The notes under the pieces are model-generated. The model had not been told where the DNA came from, did no database searches, and saw nothing but the letters and a program-made list of their open reading frames with translations. From contig NZ_CP045504.1 of the NCBI RefSeq assembly GCF_013376455.1, forward strand, positions 2,873,001 through 2,937,000: a stretch of 64,000 nucleotides of DNA, in the 5' to 3' direction. Position numbers and translations under genes: made by a program. Each line of letters starts with the position of its first letter. Position 1 is the first letter of the stretch. This document shows, piece by piece, positions 40,594 to 49,339 of the stretch. The DNA comes from Desulfolutivibrio sulfodismutans DSM 3696 (lineage in GTDB: Bacteria; Desulfobacterota; Desulfovibrionia; Desulfovibrionales; Desulfovibrionaceae).

Positions 40594-40651
40594 GGGCGCG
40601 GCGTTTCCCCGGGACGTTTTGTTTTGCCCCCGGATGTGCTAGCCTTTCGCC

Positions 40652-41350
40652 ATGAACGATGATTTGAGCCTTGACGGACGCCTCGCCCGGGTCCGGGAGC
40701 GCATTGTCCGGGCCTGCGGAAAGGCGGGGCGCGATCCGGCCGGGGTGACCCTGGTGGCGGTGTCCAAGTTTCATCCGGCGGAGGCTGTGGCGGCCTTGCG
40801 GGCGTGCGGACAGCGGATTTTCGGCGAGAGCTACGTGCAGGAGGCCCTGCCCAAGATGGAGGCTCTGGCGGATGCGGGCATCCAGTGGCACTTCATCGGA
40901 CGATTGCAGAAAAACAAGGCCAAGTTCGCCGTGGGCCGCTTTGCCCTGATCCATACCGTGGACTCGGTGGAATTGGCCCGGACTTTGCAAAATAAAGCCC
41001 TGGCCGCCAGCGTGGTGCAGCCGGTGCTCATCCAGGTCAACGTGGACGACGAGCCGCAAAAGGCGGGCGTGGCCGCGTCCCTGGCCCCGGAACTGGCCGA
41101 GGCCGTGGTCGGCATGGCCAACCTGGACCTTCAGGGGCTCATGGTCCTGCCCCGGGCCCTGGACGACCCCCAGGCGGCGCGTCCGGCCTTCGCCGCCCTG
41201 CGCGTCCTGCGCGACGCCTTGGCGACGCGCCTGGGGCGGGCCTTGCCGGTCTTGTCCATGGGCATGAGCGGCGACCTGGAGCCTGCCGTGGAGGAAGGGG
41301 CCACCCACGTCCGGATTGGGACGGATATTTTTGGCCCGCGCCACGCCTGA
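40652..41350 (+). CDS. Pyridoxal-phosphate homeostasis protein (YggS/PipY family)
   Basis: PLP-binding protein of 232 residues without known catalytic activity, which buffers vitamin B6 and affects amino-acid pools. The PLP lysine is in LVAVSKFHPAEAV. Other signatures are FGESYVQEALPKM (usually GENYVQE), WHFIGRLQKNKAK, IQVNVDDEPQKAG and LSMGMSGDLEPAV. The start is ATG 40652. It lies between era and the flagellar genes and has no evident functional link to either. Confidence 0.93.
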   Translation: MNDDLSLDGRLARVRERIVRACGKAGRDPAGVTLVAVSKFHPAEAVAALRACGQRIFGESYVQEALPKMEALADAGIQWHFIGRLQKNKAKFAVGRFALIHTVDSVELARTLQNKALAASVVQPVLIQVNVDDEPQKAGVAASLAPELAEAVVGMANLDLQGLMVLPRALDDPQAARPAFAALRVLRDALATRLGRALPVLSMGMSGDLEPAVEEGATHVRIGTDIFGPRHA

Positions 41351-41408
41351 GCGTGCGGCGCGCCGCCGTACACCCGTCTGACGCGGGACAGCCCGGGAGA
41401 AGAGGACG

Positions 41409-41987
41409 ATGGCCGAAGAAATTGAAGGCGGAAAGAAAAAATCCGGCTTGCTCAAATGGATCATCCTGGCCGTTTTGCTGTTGCTGTTGGCCGGAGGGGG
41501 CTATTTCGCCTATCTGAAGTTTTTCGTGGCCGCCCCGGCCGAGACCCCGCCCACGGCCCCGGCCGAGGGGGGGGAGGCGCCCGGGCATGCCGAACCGGCC
41601 GCCGAGGCCCCCGCCAAGGAGGAGGCCCACGGAGAGGCCGCGTCCGGCCATGGCGGTTCCGACGGGCATGGCGGCGGCAAGGCCGCCCCGGCGCAATCCC
41701 TGGTCACCGTTCCCACGTTTGTGGTCAATCTGGCCGATCCCTCGGGGCGGCGGTATCTGAAGCTCTCCATGGACCTGGAGGTCAAGGGCGGGCCTGAGGC
41801 CATCCAGGGGTCCATGTCCAAGATTCGCGACGCCCTGCTTATGCTTTTATCCTCCAAATCGGTGGAGGAGCTGGCCGGGGTGGAAGGCAAGATCATCCTG
41901 CGCAAGGATGTGGCCGACCGGATCAACCAAGTGCTTGGCAAGCCGGTGGTCCTGCGCGTGTATTTCACAGATTTCGTGATTCAGTAG
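41409..41987 (+). CDS. fliL: Flagellar basal-body protein FliL
   Basis: Single-pass inner-membrane protein that supports stator function. The N-terminus is charged, followed by one helix (WIILAVLLLLLAGGGYFAYL, residues 17-36), an Ala/Pro/Glu/His/Gly-rich periplasmic linker of about 60 residues, and the FliL domain (VPTFVVNLADPSGRRYLKLS ... VLRVYFTDFVIQ). Length 192 residues. It opens the fliL-fliN-fliO-fliP-fliQ cluster; fliM is absent between fliL and fliN. Confidence 0.93.
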   Translation: MAEEIEGGKKKSGLLKWIILAVLLLLLAGGGYFAYLKFFVAAPAETPPTAPAEGGEAPGHAEPAAEAPAKEEAHGEAASGHGGSDGHGGGKAAPAQSLVTVPTFVVNLADPSGRRYLKLSMDLEVKGGPEAIQGSMSKIRDALLMLLSSKSVEELAGVEGKIILRKDVADRINQVLGKPVVLRVYFTDFVIQ

Positions 41988-42051
41988 GCAACGCGGCGGT
42001 GGCGGCGTGACCGCGCCGGAAACCTGCAATCCGAACGAGAGGCGACGACGC

Positions 42052-42600
42052 ATGGGCTCAGACGATCAGGATCAAGACCAGCTGGCCGCCGAATGGGCCG
42101 CCGCCCTGGCTGAACAGGAAAACGAGGACGAGGACGCTGCGCCTGCTGCGGGTGGCAAGGCGGCCTCTTCGGGGACGGACGCCGCCTTGGCCGATGAATG
42201 GGCCGCCGCCCTGGCCGACGAGGAGGAGCAGCACCTCAAGAAGGAACGGGAGCAGGAGCAGTTTTCGCGTCAAAGCCACACGGCCCAGTTCAAGGATTTG
42301 ACGCAGGACGCCAAGGCCCCCCGGGCCGAAGGCGGCGCCAGGCGCGACCTGGATTTCATCCTGGACATCCCCCTGGACGTCTCCGCCGAACTGGGGCGCA
42401 CCAAGCTCCTTATCAACGAGTTGTTGCAGCTTGGGCAGGGTTCGGTCATTGAGCTCAACAAGCTGGCGGGCGAGCCGCTGGAGATCTACGTCAACGGCAA
42501 GCTTGTGGCCCGGGGCGAGGCCGTGGTCATCAACGAAAAATTCGGCGTGCGCCTAACCGACATCATAAGCCCCATCGAGAGGGTCAAACAGCTTGCCTGA
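42052..42600 (+). CDS. fliN: Flagellar motor switch protein FliN
   Basis: C-ring protein controlling rotation direction and export. The C-terminal SpoA domain is textbook: LDIPLDVSAELGRTKLLIN, QGSVIELNKLAGEPLEIYVN and KFGVRLTDIISP. The N-terminal extension has the FliN motif twice, LAAEWAAALAEQE at residues 11-23 and LADEWAAALADEE at 46-58; E. coli FliN has one copy (LWAEALSEQ). The start ATG 42052 follows GAGAGG; the frame is open to 42007 without support. 182 residues. The end overlaps fliO by 8 bases. Confidence 0.94.
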   Translation: MGSDDQDQDQLAAEWAAALAEQENEDEDAAPAAGGKAASSGTDAALADEWAAALADEEEQHLKKEREQEQFSRQSHTAQFKDLTQDAKAPRAEGGARRDLDFILDIPLDVSAELGRTKLLINELLQLGQGSVIELNKLAGEPLEIYVNGKLVARGEAVVINEKFGVRLTDIISPIERVKQLA

Positions 42601-42949
42601 CGCCGCCGCCCAGTCCGCCTACGGGCTTTCTTCCGTGGCCGCCCAGATGGCCCTGGCGCTGTTGCTGCTCCTGGGCGTCATTTTAGCGGCCTTTTACGTC
42701 CTGCGGCGTTTCGGCCCGCGCCTGGGGCTGCCCCTGGCCAGAAAGAACACCGGCCTGACCTTTGAGGGGCAACTGGCTCTTGGGCCCAAGCGGAGTGTTG
42801 TGTTGGTCCGGTTCTTGAATAAGGTCATGGTGCTCGGCGTCACCGAGCAGTCCATCAACCTGTTGACCGAGATCGATGACAACCATGACCGGGAAACCGA
42901 CTTTGCCGCAGTCCTCGAAAAGGCCGATCCTCCGGACAGTTCTCCTTAG
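42593..42949 (+). CDS. fliO: Flagellar export protein FliO
   Basis: Small membrane protein that helps assemble the FliP core of the export gate. One N-terminal helix (MALALLLLLGVILAAFYVL), then a short cytoplasmic domain with the family pattern LALGPKRSVVLVRFLNKVMV. 118 residues. The start is TTG 42593 with GAGAGGG nine bases upstream; it overlaps the fliN stop, and its end overlaps the fliP start by about 65-74 bases, so the genes are tightly coupled. Confidence 0.88.
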   Translation: MPDAAAQSAYGLSSVAAQMALALLLLLGVILAAFYVLRRFGPRLGLPLARKNTGLTFEGQLALGPKRSVVLVRFLNKVMVLGVTEQSINLLTEIDDNHDRETDFAAVLEKADPPDSSP

Positions 42950-43667
42950 CCTTCTCCTGCTTCTGCCGACCGCTGCCCTGGCCCAGGACATGCCGTCGCT
43001 GACGCTCAACCTGTCCGCCGGGCAGGCCGAACCGGCCCGGGTCTCCACCCTTCTCGAAATCCTCATGCTCCTGACGGTGCTTTCCCTGGCTCCGTCCATC
43101 GTGCTCACGGTCACCTCGTACACCCGCATCATCATCACCTTTTCCTTCCTGCGCCAAGCCATGGGCACGGCCCAGATGCCCCCCAACCAGATTTTGGCCA
43201 GCCTGGCCATCTTCATGACCGTGGTCATCATGTACCCCGTGGGAAAACAGATCAACGACGAGGCCTTGCAGCCCTATATGCGCGAGGAAATTTCTCTCCA
43301 GGACGCCGCAAAAAAGGCCGAGGTTCCCCTGCGCGCCTTCCTCTTCAAGCACACCCGGGAGAAGGATCTCTCCATCTTCTACACCATCACCAAGATGGAG
43401 CGGCCTGACAACCGCGATCAGGTGCCGACCATCATGCTCGCCGCCGCCTACATGATCAGCGAGCTCAAGACCGGCTTCACCATCGGCTTTCTCATCTACA
43501 TCCCGTTTCTGGTCCTGGACATGGTGATCTCCAGCATTCTTTTGGCCATGGGCATGATGATGCTGCCCCCGGCCATGGTGTCCATGCCGTTTAAGCTGCT
43601 CCTTTTCATCCTGGTGGACGGCTGGACGCTTCTGACCGGCTCCCTGGTCAACAGCTTCGCCCTTTGA
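42876..43667 (+). CDS. fliP: Flagellar export-gate protein FliP
   Basis: Core subunit of the flagellar type III export gate, 263 residues (or 260 if ATG 42885 is used). A cleavable-looking signal peptide (LLSLLLLLPTAALAQ) is followed by four helices. Signatures are SYTRIIITFSFLRQAMGTAQ, PPNQILASLAIFMT, SELKTGFTIGFLIYIPFLVL and MGMMMLPPAMVSMPFKLLLF. A long region of overlap with fliO precedes it. Confidence 0.95.
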   Translation: MTTMTGKPTLPQSSKRPILRTVLLSLLLLLPTAALAQDMPSLTLNLSAGQAEPARVSTLLEILMLLTVLSLAPSIVLTVTSYTRIIITFSFLRQAMGTAQMPPNQILASLAIFMTVVIMYPVGKQINDEALQPYMREEISLQDAAKKAEVPLRAFLFKHTREKDLSIFYTITKMERPDNRDQVPTIMLAAAYMISELKTGFTIGFLIYIPFLVLDMVISSILLAMGMMMLPPAMVSMPFKLLLFILVDGWTLLTGSLVNSFAL

Positions 43668-43696
43668 CAGGCCATATGGCCGAAAGGAACATCCTC

Positions 43697-43966
43697 ATGA
43701 CCCCGGAAACCGTTATCGCCATCGCCCGCGAGGCCATCGAGCTGGCCCTGTTCATGGCCTTGCCCATGCTGGCCGTGAGCCTCGTGGTGGGCGTGTTCGT
43801 GAGCATCCTGCAATCCGCCACCCAGATCCAGGAGATGACGCTCACCTTCGTGCCCAAGATCCTGTCCATGTTTCTGGCCCTTTTGCTGGCCTTCCCCTGG
43901 CTCATGGACAAGATGGTCACCTATACCCGCGAACTGTTTCTCAACCTGCCGAACTACATCCGCTAG
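43697..43966 (+). CDS. fliQ: Flagellar export-gate protein FliQ
   Basis: Export-gate subunit with two helices, 89 residues, matching the family length from ATG 43697, which has AAAGGA eight bases upstream; the frame is open to 43664 but not conserved. Motifs: IAREAIELALFMALPMLA, LQSATQIQEMTLTFVPKI and FPWLMDKMVTYTRELF. It is the last flagellar gene here; fliR and flhB are not in the window. It converges with the minus-strand operon. Confidence 0.94.
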   Translation: MTPETVIAIAREAIELALFMALPMLAVSLVVGVFVSILQSATQIQEMTLTFVPKILSMFLALLLAFPWLMDKMVTYTRELFLNLPNYIR

Positions 43967-44049
43967 CCCCGCGACCTCGACTGGGGGCTTTGGCCGCACC
44001 ACCCGTAGGCGTGGGCCGCAGCGTCTCATTTTTTGAGAAAATGAAGCTG

Positions 44050-44067
44050 GCGGGGTTTAAACCCCGC
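44050..44067. repeat. 18-bp perfect palindrome between convergent operons
   Basis: GCGGGGTTTAAACCCCGC, in the 222-base gap between fliQ and the minus-strand HD gene. A weaker hairpin with T and A tracts lies just before it (near 44028-44044). Together they may end transcription from both sides, although no clean T tract follows the palindrome. Confidence 0.5.
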
Positions 44068-44188
44068 TGGCGTCGGAAACCATCGCCGTGATGAGGAGGG
44101 GGGGGTGCCCGTGGGGGCGGGGAAGCGGCGTGTTTGCGGCCAGGCGGGCCGGGCAGGGGCGAGAACTCCCCCGCCCGGCCCGGGCGGT

Positions 44189-45508
44189 TTACAGGCTGTC
44201 GGCGGCGCTGTGCCGGGCGACGAAGGCCACGGCCTCGTCCACGCTGGTCACGTCGCCGGAAATCTGGGCCTTGAGCAGGGCGTCGCGCAGAAGCCCCACG
44301 GCGGGTCCGGGTTTGAGGCCCGTGAGCTGCATGATCCGGCCGCCGTTTAAAAGCGGCTCGAGCATGTCCTCCGGGGTGTCGGAGCGGTCGAGCATCTTCA
44401 TGTTGTGGTTGAATTCCTTGTAGCTGCCGCCCCGGGCCTTGATGTCGGCGCGCACCATTTCGATCAGGCGCGGGTATTCGTCCAGGGCCTTGAAGCGGCG
44501 GATGCCCCGGTCGGTGAGCATGAAGTGGAAGCGCATGTGGTGGCGCACCAGAAAACACACCAGATCGACTTCCTCGGGCGGAAAGTGCAGCCGGGAGAGG
44601 ATTTTGCGCGTGACTTTCGCGCCCACCCGGTGGTGCTGGTAGAAGGTCCAGCGGCCGTCGAAGAATTCCGCCGTGTGCAGCTTGCCCACGTCGTGGAACA
44701 GGCAGGCCAGGGCGCCGTACCAGTCGTAGGGCAGCTCCTGGGGATAGTGGGCCATGACGTCGAGGGTGTGGTCGAAAACGGTCTCTTCCTCGGTCTCGTT
44801 TTTCTGCTGCCGGATGCGGGCCATGGCCGCCAGTTCCGGGATGAGCCCGTGCAGGATCATGGATTCGTAGAGCAGCCTGACGAAGGCAGCCATGTTTTCG
44901 GCCTCGACCTTGCGCCATTCGTCGATGATGTCGTTGGTGGAGGCGTAATCGAGCACCCGGCGGGCGGCCCGTAAAATGGCCATCCAGGTGTTGTGTTCGA
45001 TGGGCAGGTTGTAGTTGGCGGAAAAGCGCAGGGCCCGTACGGCGCGAAGATAGTTCTGGCGCAGGGTCTGGTCGGGGATGCCGACCAGGCGTATCTCGCC
45101 GGATTCCAGGTCCGCGAACCCGTCGTGGAGTTCCTTGGGGCGCGGCAGATAGGGGCAGGCCAGATGCAGGGGGATTTCCCCGGTGTCCTGGAGTTTTTTC
45201 AGGAGTCTCGGGGTGACCATGGCCACGCAGTCCTCGGGATGGGAGCCGTCCTCGGTGTCCGCCGGATAGAAGAAAATGATTCCCGACTCGGGACGAAAGA
45301 CGGCGAAGGCCGTGTCGGTCTCGGTGGCCTCGACCGTGGGGAAGATCTTTTGCAGGTCGGGCAGGGACATGTCCGTGCAGATGTCGATCTCCACGCTCCC
45401 CTGGCCGTGGGCTTTGTCCTGCAACCGGGCGTTGACCACGTAGGCGTCGTAGCCGTTGCGCATAATGGTTTTGCACAGCGTCGCGGCTTCCTTGAAAGAC
45501 GGATTCAT
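44189..45508 (-). CDS. HD-domain protein with degenerate CCA/poly(A)-polymerase-like N-terminus
   Basis: A 439-residue protein starting at ATG 45508 (GGGAGGAGT upstream). The order of parts follows tRNA nucleotidyltransferases. The N-terminal nucleotidyltransferase-like part has VEIDICTDMSLPDLQKIFP but lacks the usual GG-x-VRD loop. Next is a head/neck region (LESGEIRLVG, LRAVRALRFSANY). Then comes an HD domain with the metal-binding CLFHDVGKLHTAEF, YQHHRVGAKV and VRHHMRFH. It may be a phosphohydrolase or an RNA-binding protein rather than a working CCA enzyme. Its start overlaps the pyrC stop by four bases. Confidence 0.8.
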   Translation of the reverse strand: MNPSFKEAATLCKTIMRNGYDAYVVNARLQDKAHGQGSVEIDICTDMSLPDLQKIFPTVEATETDTAFAVFRPESGIIFFYPADTEDGSHPEDCVAMVTPRLLKKLQDTGEIPLHLACPYLPRPKELHDGFADLESGEIRLVGIPDQTLRQNYLRAVRALRFSANYNLPIEHNTWMAILRAARRVLDYASTNDIIDEWRKVEAENMAAFVRLLYESMILHGLIPELAAMARIRQQKNETEEETVFDHTLDVMAHYPQELPYDWYGALACLFHDVGKLHTAEFFDGRWTFYQHHRVGAKVTRKILSRLHFPPEEVDLVCFLVRHHMRFHFMLTDRGIRRFKALDEYPRLIEMVRADIKARGGSYKEFNHNMKMLDRSDTPEDMLEPLLNGGRIMQLTGLKPGPAVGLLRDALLKAQISGDVTSVDEAVAFVARHSAADSL

Positions 45509-46848
45509 GAACTCCTCCCGTGAGTGCGGCGGGATGCGGCCGCCGTGGCGGCCGGGGCGCATTCCCCGCGCGTGAAGACCGGTTGTCCCCCGATGTAAAG
45601 GGCCATGACCCGACCGGTCAGGGTGCGGCCCAGGCAGGGGGTGTTTTTCCCTTTGGAGAAAAGCGATTCCGGCGTGACCTTCCAGGCCTGGCGGGGATCA
45701 AACAGCACGAAATCGGCCGGATCGCCGGGCGTAAACGTATTGTGCGGCAGCTTGAAGAGGCGGGCCGGATTCGAGGAAAAAAGCCGCACGATGTCTGCGG
45801 CGTCGAGCATGCCCTTGTCCGTGAGCACAAACGACAGGGACAGCGCCGTCTCCAGGCCCGAGATGCCGCAGGGGGCCTCGCCGAAGGGCGTTTCCTTCTC
45901 GTGGGCGGCATGGGGGGCGTGGTCCGTGGCCAGGATGTCGATGACCCCTTCCCGTAGGGCCTGGATCAGCGCCAGCACGTCGTCCCGGGTGCGCAGCGGC
46001 GGGCTGACCTTGGCAAGGGTGTTGTAGCCCTCCACCTCGGCCTCGGTGAAATGCAGGTAATGGGGGCAGGTCTCGGCCGTGACCGGCACGCCCCGGGCCT
46101 TGGCCCGTTCGATGATTTCCACCGAGCGGCGGCAGCTCACATGCGCCAGATGGACGGGAATGCGCAGATAATCGGCCAGGAGCACGTCCCGGGCGACCTG
46201 GATGGCCTCGGCCACGTCGGGCTGGCCGGGCAGGCCCAGGCGCGAGGACACCCGCCCTTCGTTCATGCCCGCGCCCGGGGACATGGTGGGCTCCTCGCAG
46301 TGGTCGATGACGCGAAGTCCCAGGTCCCAGGCGTATTCCATGGCGTGGCGGAACAGTTCGGCGTCGGCCACGGGGCGGCCGTCGTTGGAGAAGGCCACGC
46401 ATCCGGCCTGGGCCAGCTCGGCCATGGGGGCCAGTTCCTTGCCCAAAAGCCCCCTGGTCAGGGCCCCGATGGGAAAAAGGCGCGGGCCGCCCGGCCAGGT
46501 TTCGGCGGCGCGCTTGGTCATGTGTTCGGTGATGGAGGCCGTGTCGTTGACCGGGGAGGTATTGGCCATGCACATGACGTTGGAAAACCCCCCGGCGGCG
46601 GCCGCCGCCAGGCCCGAGGCGATGTCTTCCTTCCATTCCTGGCCGGGTTCGCGCAGATGGGCGTGGGCGTCGGTCAAGCCGGGCAAAAGCGTCAGGCCCC
46701 GGCCGTCGATGACCCGGGCGTTTTCGTAGGCGGTTCCGGGGGCGTGGGGCGACACGCCAAGGACGTGTCCCTTGCGGCATAACAGATCCACGGCATGGGG
46801 CGTCTCGGGAAGGATCAGGTTGGTGACGGCGAGATCGGGAAGGGCCAC
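45505..46848 (-). CDS. pyrC: Dihydroorotase, class I
   Basis: Zinc enzyme of pyrimidine synthesis that cyclises carbamoyl-aspartate. 447 residues, the type that usually pairs with aspartate transcarbamoylase. Motifs: DAHAHLREPGQEWKEDI (metal-binding HxH), IDHCEEPTMS, HLAHVSC, ETCPHYLHFTEAE and the catalytic DILATDHAPHAAHEK. The start is GTG 46848 with AAGGAG upstream, three bases after the pyrB stop; the end overlaps the HD gene. Confidence 0.94.
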   Translation of the reverse strand: MALPDLAVTNLILPETPHAVDLLCRKGHVLGVSPHAPGTAYENARVIDGRGLTLLPGLTDAHAHLREPGQEWKEDIASGLAAAAAGGFSNVMCMANTSPVNDTASITEHMTKRAAETWPGGPRLFPIGALTRGLLGKELAPMAELAQAGCVAFSNDGRPVADAELFRHAMEYAWDLGLRVIDHCEEPTMSPGAGMNEGRVSSRLGLPGQPDVAEAIQVARDVLLADYLRIPVHLAHVSCRRSVEIIERAKARGVPVTAETCPHYLHFTEAEVEGYNTLAKVSPPLRTRDDVLALIQALREGVIDILATDHAPHAAHEKETPFGEAPCGISGLETALSLSFVLTDKGMLDAADIVRLFSSNPARLFKLPHNTFTPGDPADFVLFDPRQAWKVTPESLFSKGKNTPCLGRTLTGRVMALYIGGQPVFTRGECAPAATAAASRRTHGRSS

Positions 46849-46851
46849 GGG

Positions 46852-47790
46852 CTACTCCTTGTCACCCCGGTCCTTGCGGGTGATGAAAAGGTGCAAAAGG
46901 GCCATGCGTACGGCCACGCCCGAGGCCACCTGGTCGAGAATGAGGCTTTGCCCCGCGTCGGCCAGCTCCGAGGAAATTTCAATGCCCCGGTTGATGGGGC
47001 CGGGGTGCAGCACCTTCACGTCCGGGTCGGCCCCGGTGAGCGTGGCCGAGGACAGGCAAAAACGCCCGGCGTATTCGCGCAGATCCGGCAACAGCCCGGC
47101 CTGCTGGCGCTCAAGCTGCAAACGCAGGCACATGACCGCGTGGGCCCCGGCCACGGCCTTTTTCAGGTCGGAATGGACCTCAACCCCCCAACCGTCTACC
47201 GAGGGCGGCAAAAGGGTGCGTGGCCCGCACAGGCGCACGTTGGCCCCGAGCATGGACAAAAGGATCACATTGGAGCGGGCCACCCGGCTGTGGGCGATGT
47301 CGCCCAGGATGCACACGGTCTTGTCCGCAAGCGTCCCCCACTTCTCCAGCAGGGTGAAGGCGTCGAGCAGGGCCTGGGTGGGGTGGGCGTGGCGGCCGTC
47401 GCCGGCGTTGATCACCGCACAGGACACCCGTTCGGCCACAAAGGCCGCCGCGCCGGATTCCCCGTGGCGGATGACGATGGCGTCTGGGTTCATGGCCAAA
47501 AGCGTGAGCACCGTGTCTTTGAGGCTTTCTCCCTTGACCAGGGAGCTGCCGGACTTGGTCAGGGCGAAGGTGTCGGCGGACAGGCGCTTCCCGGCCATGT
47601 CGAAGGAGGTCTTGGTGCGGGTGCTCGGTTCGGCGAAAAAAAGCACCACGCTTCGGCCCTTGAGCGTGGGCACCTTCTTGACCGGACGGGCATTGATCTC
47701 CCGAAACGAGGCGGCGGTCTTCATGACCACGGCCACATCGTCGCGGGAAAGCTGGGAAACGTCGAGCAGATCCTTGTGGGGCCAGCTCAT
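46852..47790 (-). CDS. pyrB: Aspartate carbamoyltransferase, catalytic subunit
   Basis: Transfers carbamoyl phosphate to aspartate in pyrimidine synthesis. 312 residues from ATG 47790, which has CAAGGAG upstream; the frame is open to 47859 without support. Motifs: carbamoyl-phosphate loop [42 protein letters not shown] and [11 protein letters not shown]. No regulatory subunit gene (pyrI) is adjacent. It forms an operon with pyrC. Confidence 0.95.
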   Translation of the reverse strand: MSWPHKDLLDVSQLSRDDVAVVMKTAASFREINARPVKKVPTLKGRSVVLFFAEPSTRTKTSFDMAGKRLSADTFALTKSGSSLVKGESLKDTVLTLLAMNPDAIVIRHGESGAAAFVAERVSCAVINAGDGRHAHPTQALLDAFTLLEKWGTLADKTVCILGDIAHSRVARSNVILLSMLGANVRLCGPRTLLPPSVDGWGVEVHSDLKKAVAGAHAVMCLRLQLERQQAGLLPDLREYAGRFCLSSATLTGADPDVKVLHPGPINRGIEISSELADAGQSLILDQVASGVAVRMALLHLFITRKDRGDKE

Positions 47791-47914
47791 GCGGGCTCCT
47801 TGTGGTCCTGGCGCGGAAAGGGAAACGGTTGTGTCGCCATAGCCGACTGTTTTTTTCATATGCCCCGCCCGCCGTCAATCGGGCAAAGGCGTTTTTCAGC
47901 TAAGGATGGCCGGC

Positions 47915-49339
47915 TCAGGCCTGTTTGCGCAGGCAGGCGGCGAAGAAAAATTCTCCAAGCGGCGAGGCGGGGTCTGCCTCGTGCAGGCTTTCCAGCCGCG
48001 CCTCGGGCGTCTCGGCCAGAAAACGGTCCACCAGCCCGCGATTTTCCTCCGGGGCCAGGGTGCAGGTTACATAGGCCACCAGCCCGCCCGGGGCCACGCG
48101 CCTCATGGCGGCGTGCAACAGTCCGTGCTGGATGCGGGCCAGATCGGCCACGTCAGCCGGGGTGCGTTTCCATTTGGCGTCGGGCCGCCGCGACAACACC
48201 CCAAGCCCGGAGCACGGCGCGTCCAGAAGGATCGTGCCGGGGGCCCGGCCAAGGGGCGGGCACAGGGCCGAGGCGGCGAAGACCGGGATGTCCGGCAGCC
48301 CCAGACGGATCGTTTCCGCCCGCAGGGCCCGCAGCCTGCCCCGGTGTATGTCGGCGGCCCACACGGCATGGTCCGTGGCCTCCAGAAGATATGTGGTCTT
48401 GCCGCCGCGCCCGGCGCAGGCGTCGAAGACCGGGCCGGGCCAGCCGTCCGGGTCCAGGTCGGCCAGGGCCTGCTGGGCCGCCGCCGATTGCCGGGAGATG
48501 CGCCCGGCGGCCAAAAGGGCGTCCAGGTTCAGGCCGTCGTGGGAAAAATCCGTGCCCGGGGCAAAGGCCAGGGTGGGAAACACCGTCATAAGACAGCCGG
48601 GCAGGGCCGCCAGCGTCTTGAATAGGGCCCGTGCGCCCGGTTTGCGGGCGTTGACCCTAAGCCCCGTGGGCGGGGCCGCAGCCTGGGCGGCCAGAAAACG
48701 CAACGTCGTCTCGTGGCCATAGGCCGTGCGCCACAGGGCCACGATCCAGGCCGGGCAGGAATAGTACCGGGAAAGCACCGTGGTCGCGTCCGCCCCGGGG
48801 GTGCGGCAGCAGTCCATGTCCGCCGCCTGCCCGGCCTCGTCGGCCATGCGGCGCAGCACGGCGTTGGCCACCCCGGCCAGCCGCGACCCGGCCAGGGCCT
48901 TGATGCGGTCCACGGCCCAGTCCACCGAGGCGTAGGGGGGGACGCGGTCCAGATGCAAGATTTCGTGGGCGGCCAAGCCCATGGCGGAAAGCACCGGCGG
49001 CGGCAGTCCGGCCGGATTCTTCAGATGTCGCGAGAGCAGAAATTCCGTGCGGCCGCGCAGCCGGGTGAACCCATAGGCCAGTTCCACGGCCAGGGCCGTA
49101 TCCCGGGGGTCCATGTCCCGATGCGCCAGGGCCGTATCCAGGGCGGCCTGCAGATCCATGGCCCGGTTTGGCCGCTTTCCGGCTGTCGGCAGGGCCTTGG
49201 CCAGGGCCTCCAGGGCGGCGGCCCGGGCCGGAGGGGTTCCATGGTTTTTTTTCAGGGGTGCGGCGGGGCTTGTGGCGGCAGGCGCAGCCTGCTTCGAGGC
49301 GGCCGGACGGGGGGCCTTGGCTTTGGATTGCGCGGTCAT
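47915..49339 (-). CDS. rsmB: RsmB-like 16S rRNA m5C methyltransferase
   Basis: Predicted rRNA cytosine-5 methyltransferase of 474 residues. It has an Ala/Pro/Lys-rich N-terminus, a NusB-like RNA-binding domain (ALAVELAYGFTRLRGRTEFL) and a C-terminal SAM domain. The SAM-binding motif is FDACAGRGGKTTYLLE. The two catalytic cysteines are in LLDAPCSGLGVLSRRPDAKW and YVTCTLAPEENRG. Its start overlaps the stop of the DUF116 gene by four bases. The def-fmt-DUF116-rsmB order is shared with fmt-rsmB operons in many bacteria. Confidence 0.9.
   Translation of the reverse strand: MTAQSKAKAPRPAASKQAAPAATSPAAPLKKNHGTPPARAAALEALAKALPTAGKRPNRAMDLQAALDTALAHRDMDPRDTALAVELAYGFTRLRGRTEFLLSRHLKNPAGLPPPVLSAMGLAAHEILHLDRVPPYASVDWAVDRIKALAGSRLAGVANAVLRRMADEAGQAADMDCCRTPGADATTVLSRYYSCPAWIVALWRTAYGHETTLRFLAAQAAAPPTGLRVNARKPGARALFKTLAALPGCLMTVFPTLAFAPGTDFSHDGLNLDALLAAGRISRQSAAAQQALADLDPDGWPGPVFDACAGRGGKTTYLLEATDHAVWAADIHRGRLRALRAETIRLGLPDIPVFAASALCPPLGRAPGTILLDAPCSGLGVLSRRPDAKWKRTPADVADLARIQHGLLHAAMRRVAPGGLVAYVTCTLAPEENRGLVDRFLAETPEARLESLHEADPASPLGEFFFAACLRKQA

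Noticed and set aside
46795-48591. Plus-strand frame of 598 codons opposite pyrB and the RsmB-like gene
   Set aside because: Shadow of genuine minus-strand genes with catalytic motifs.
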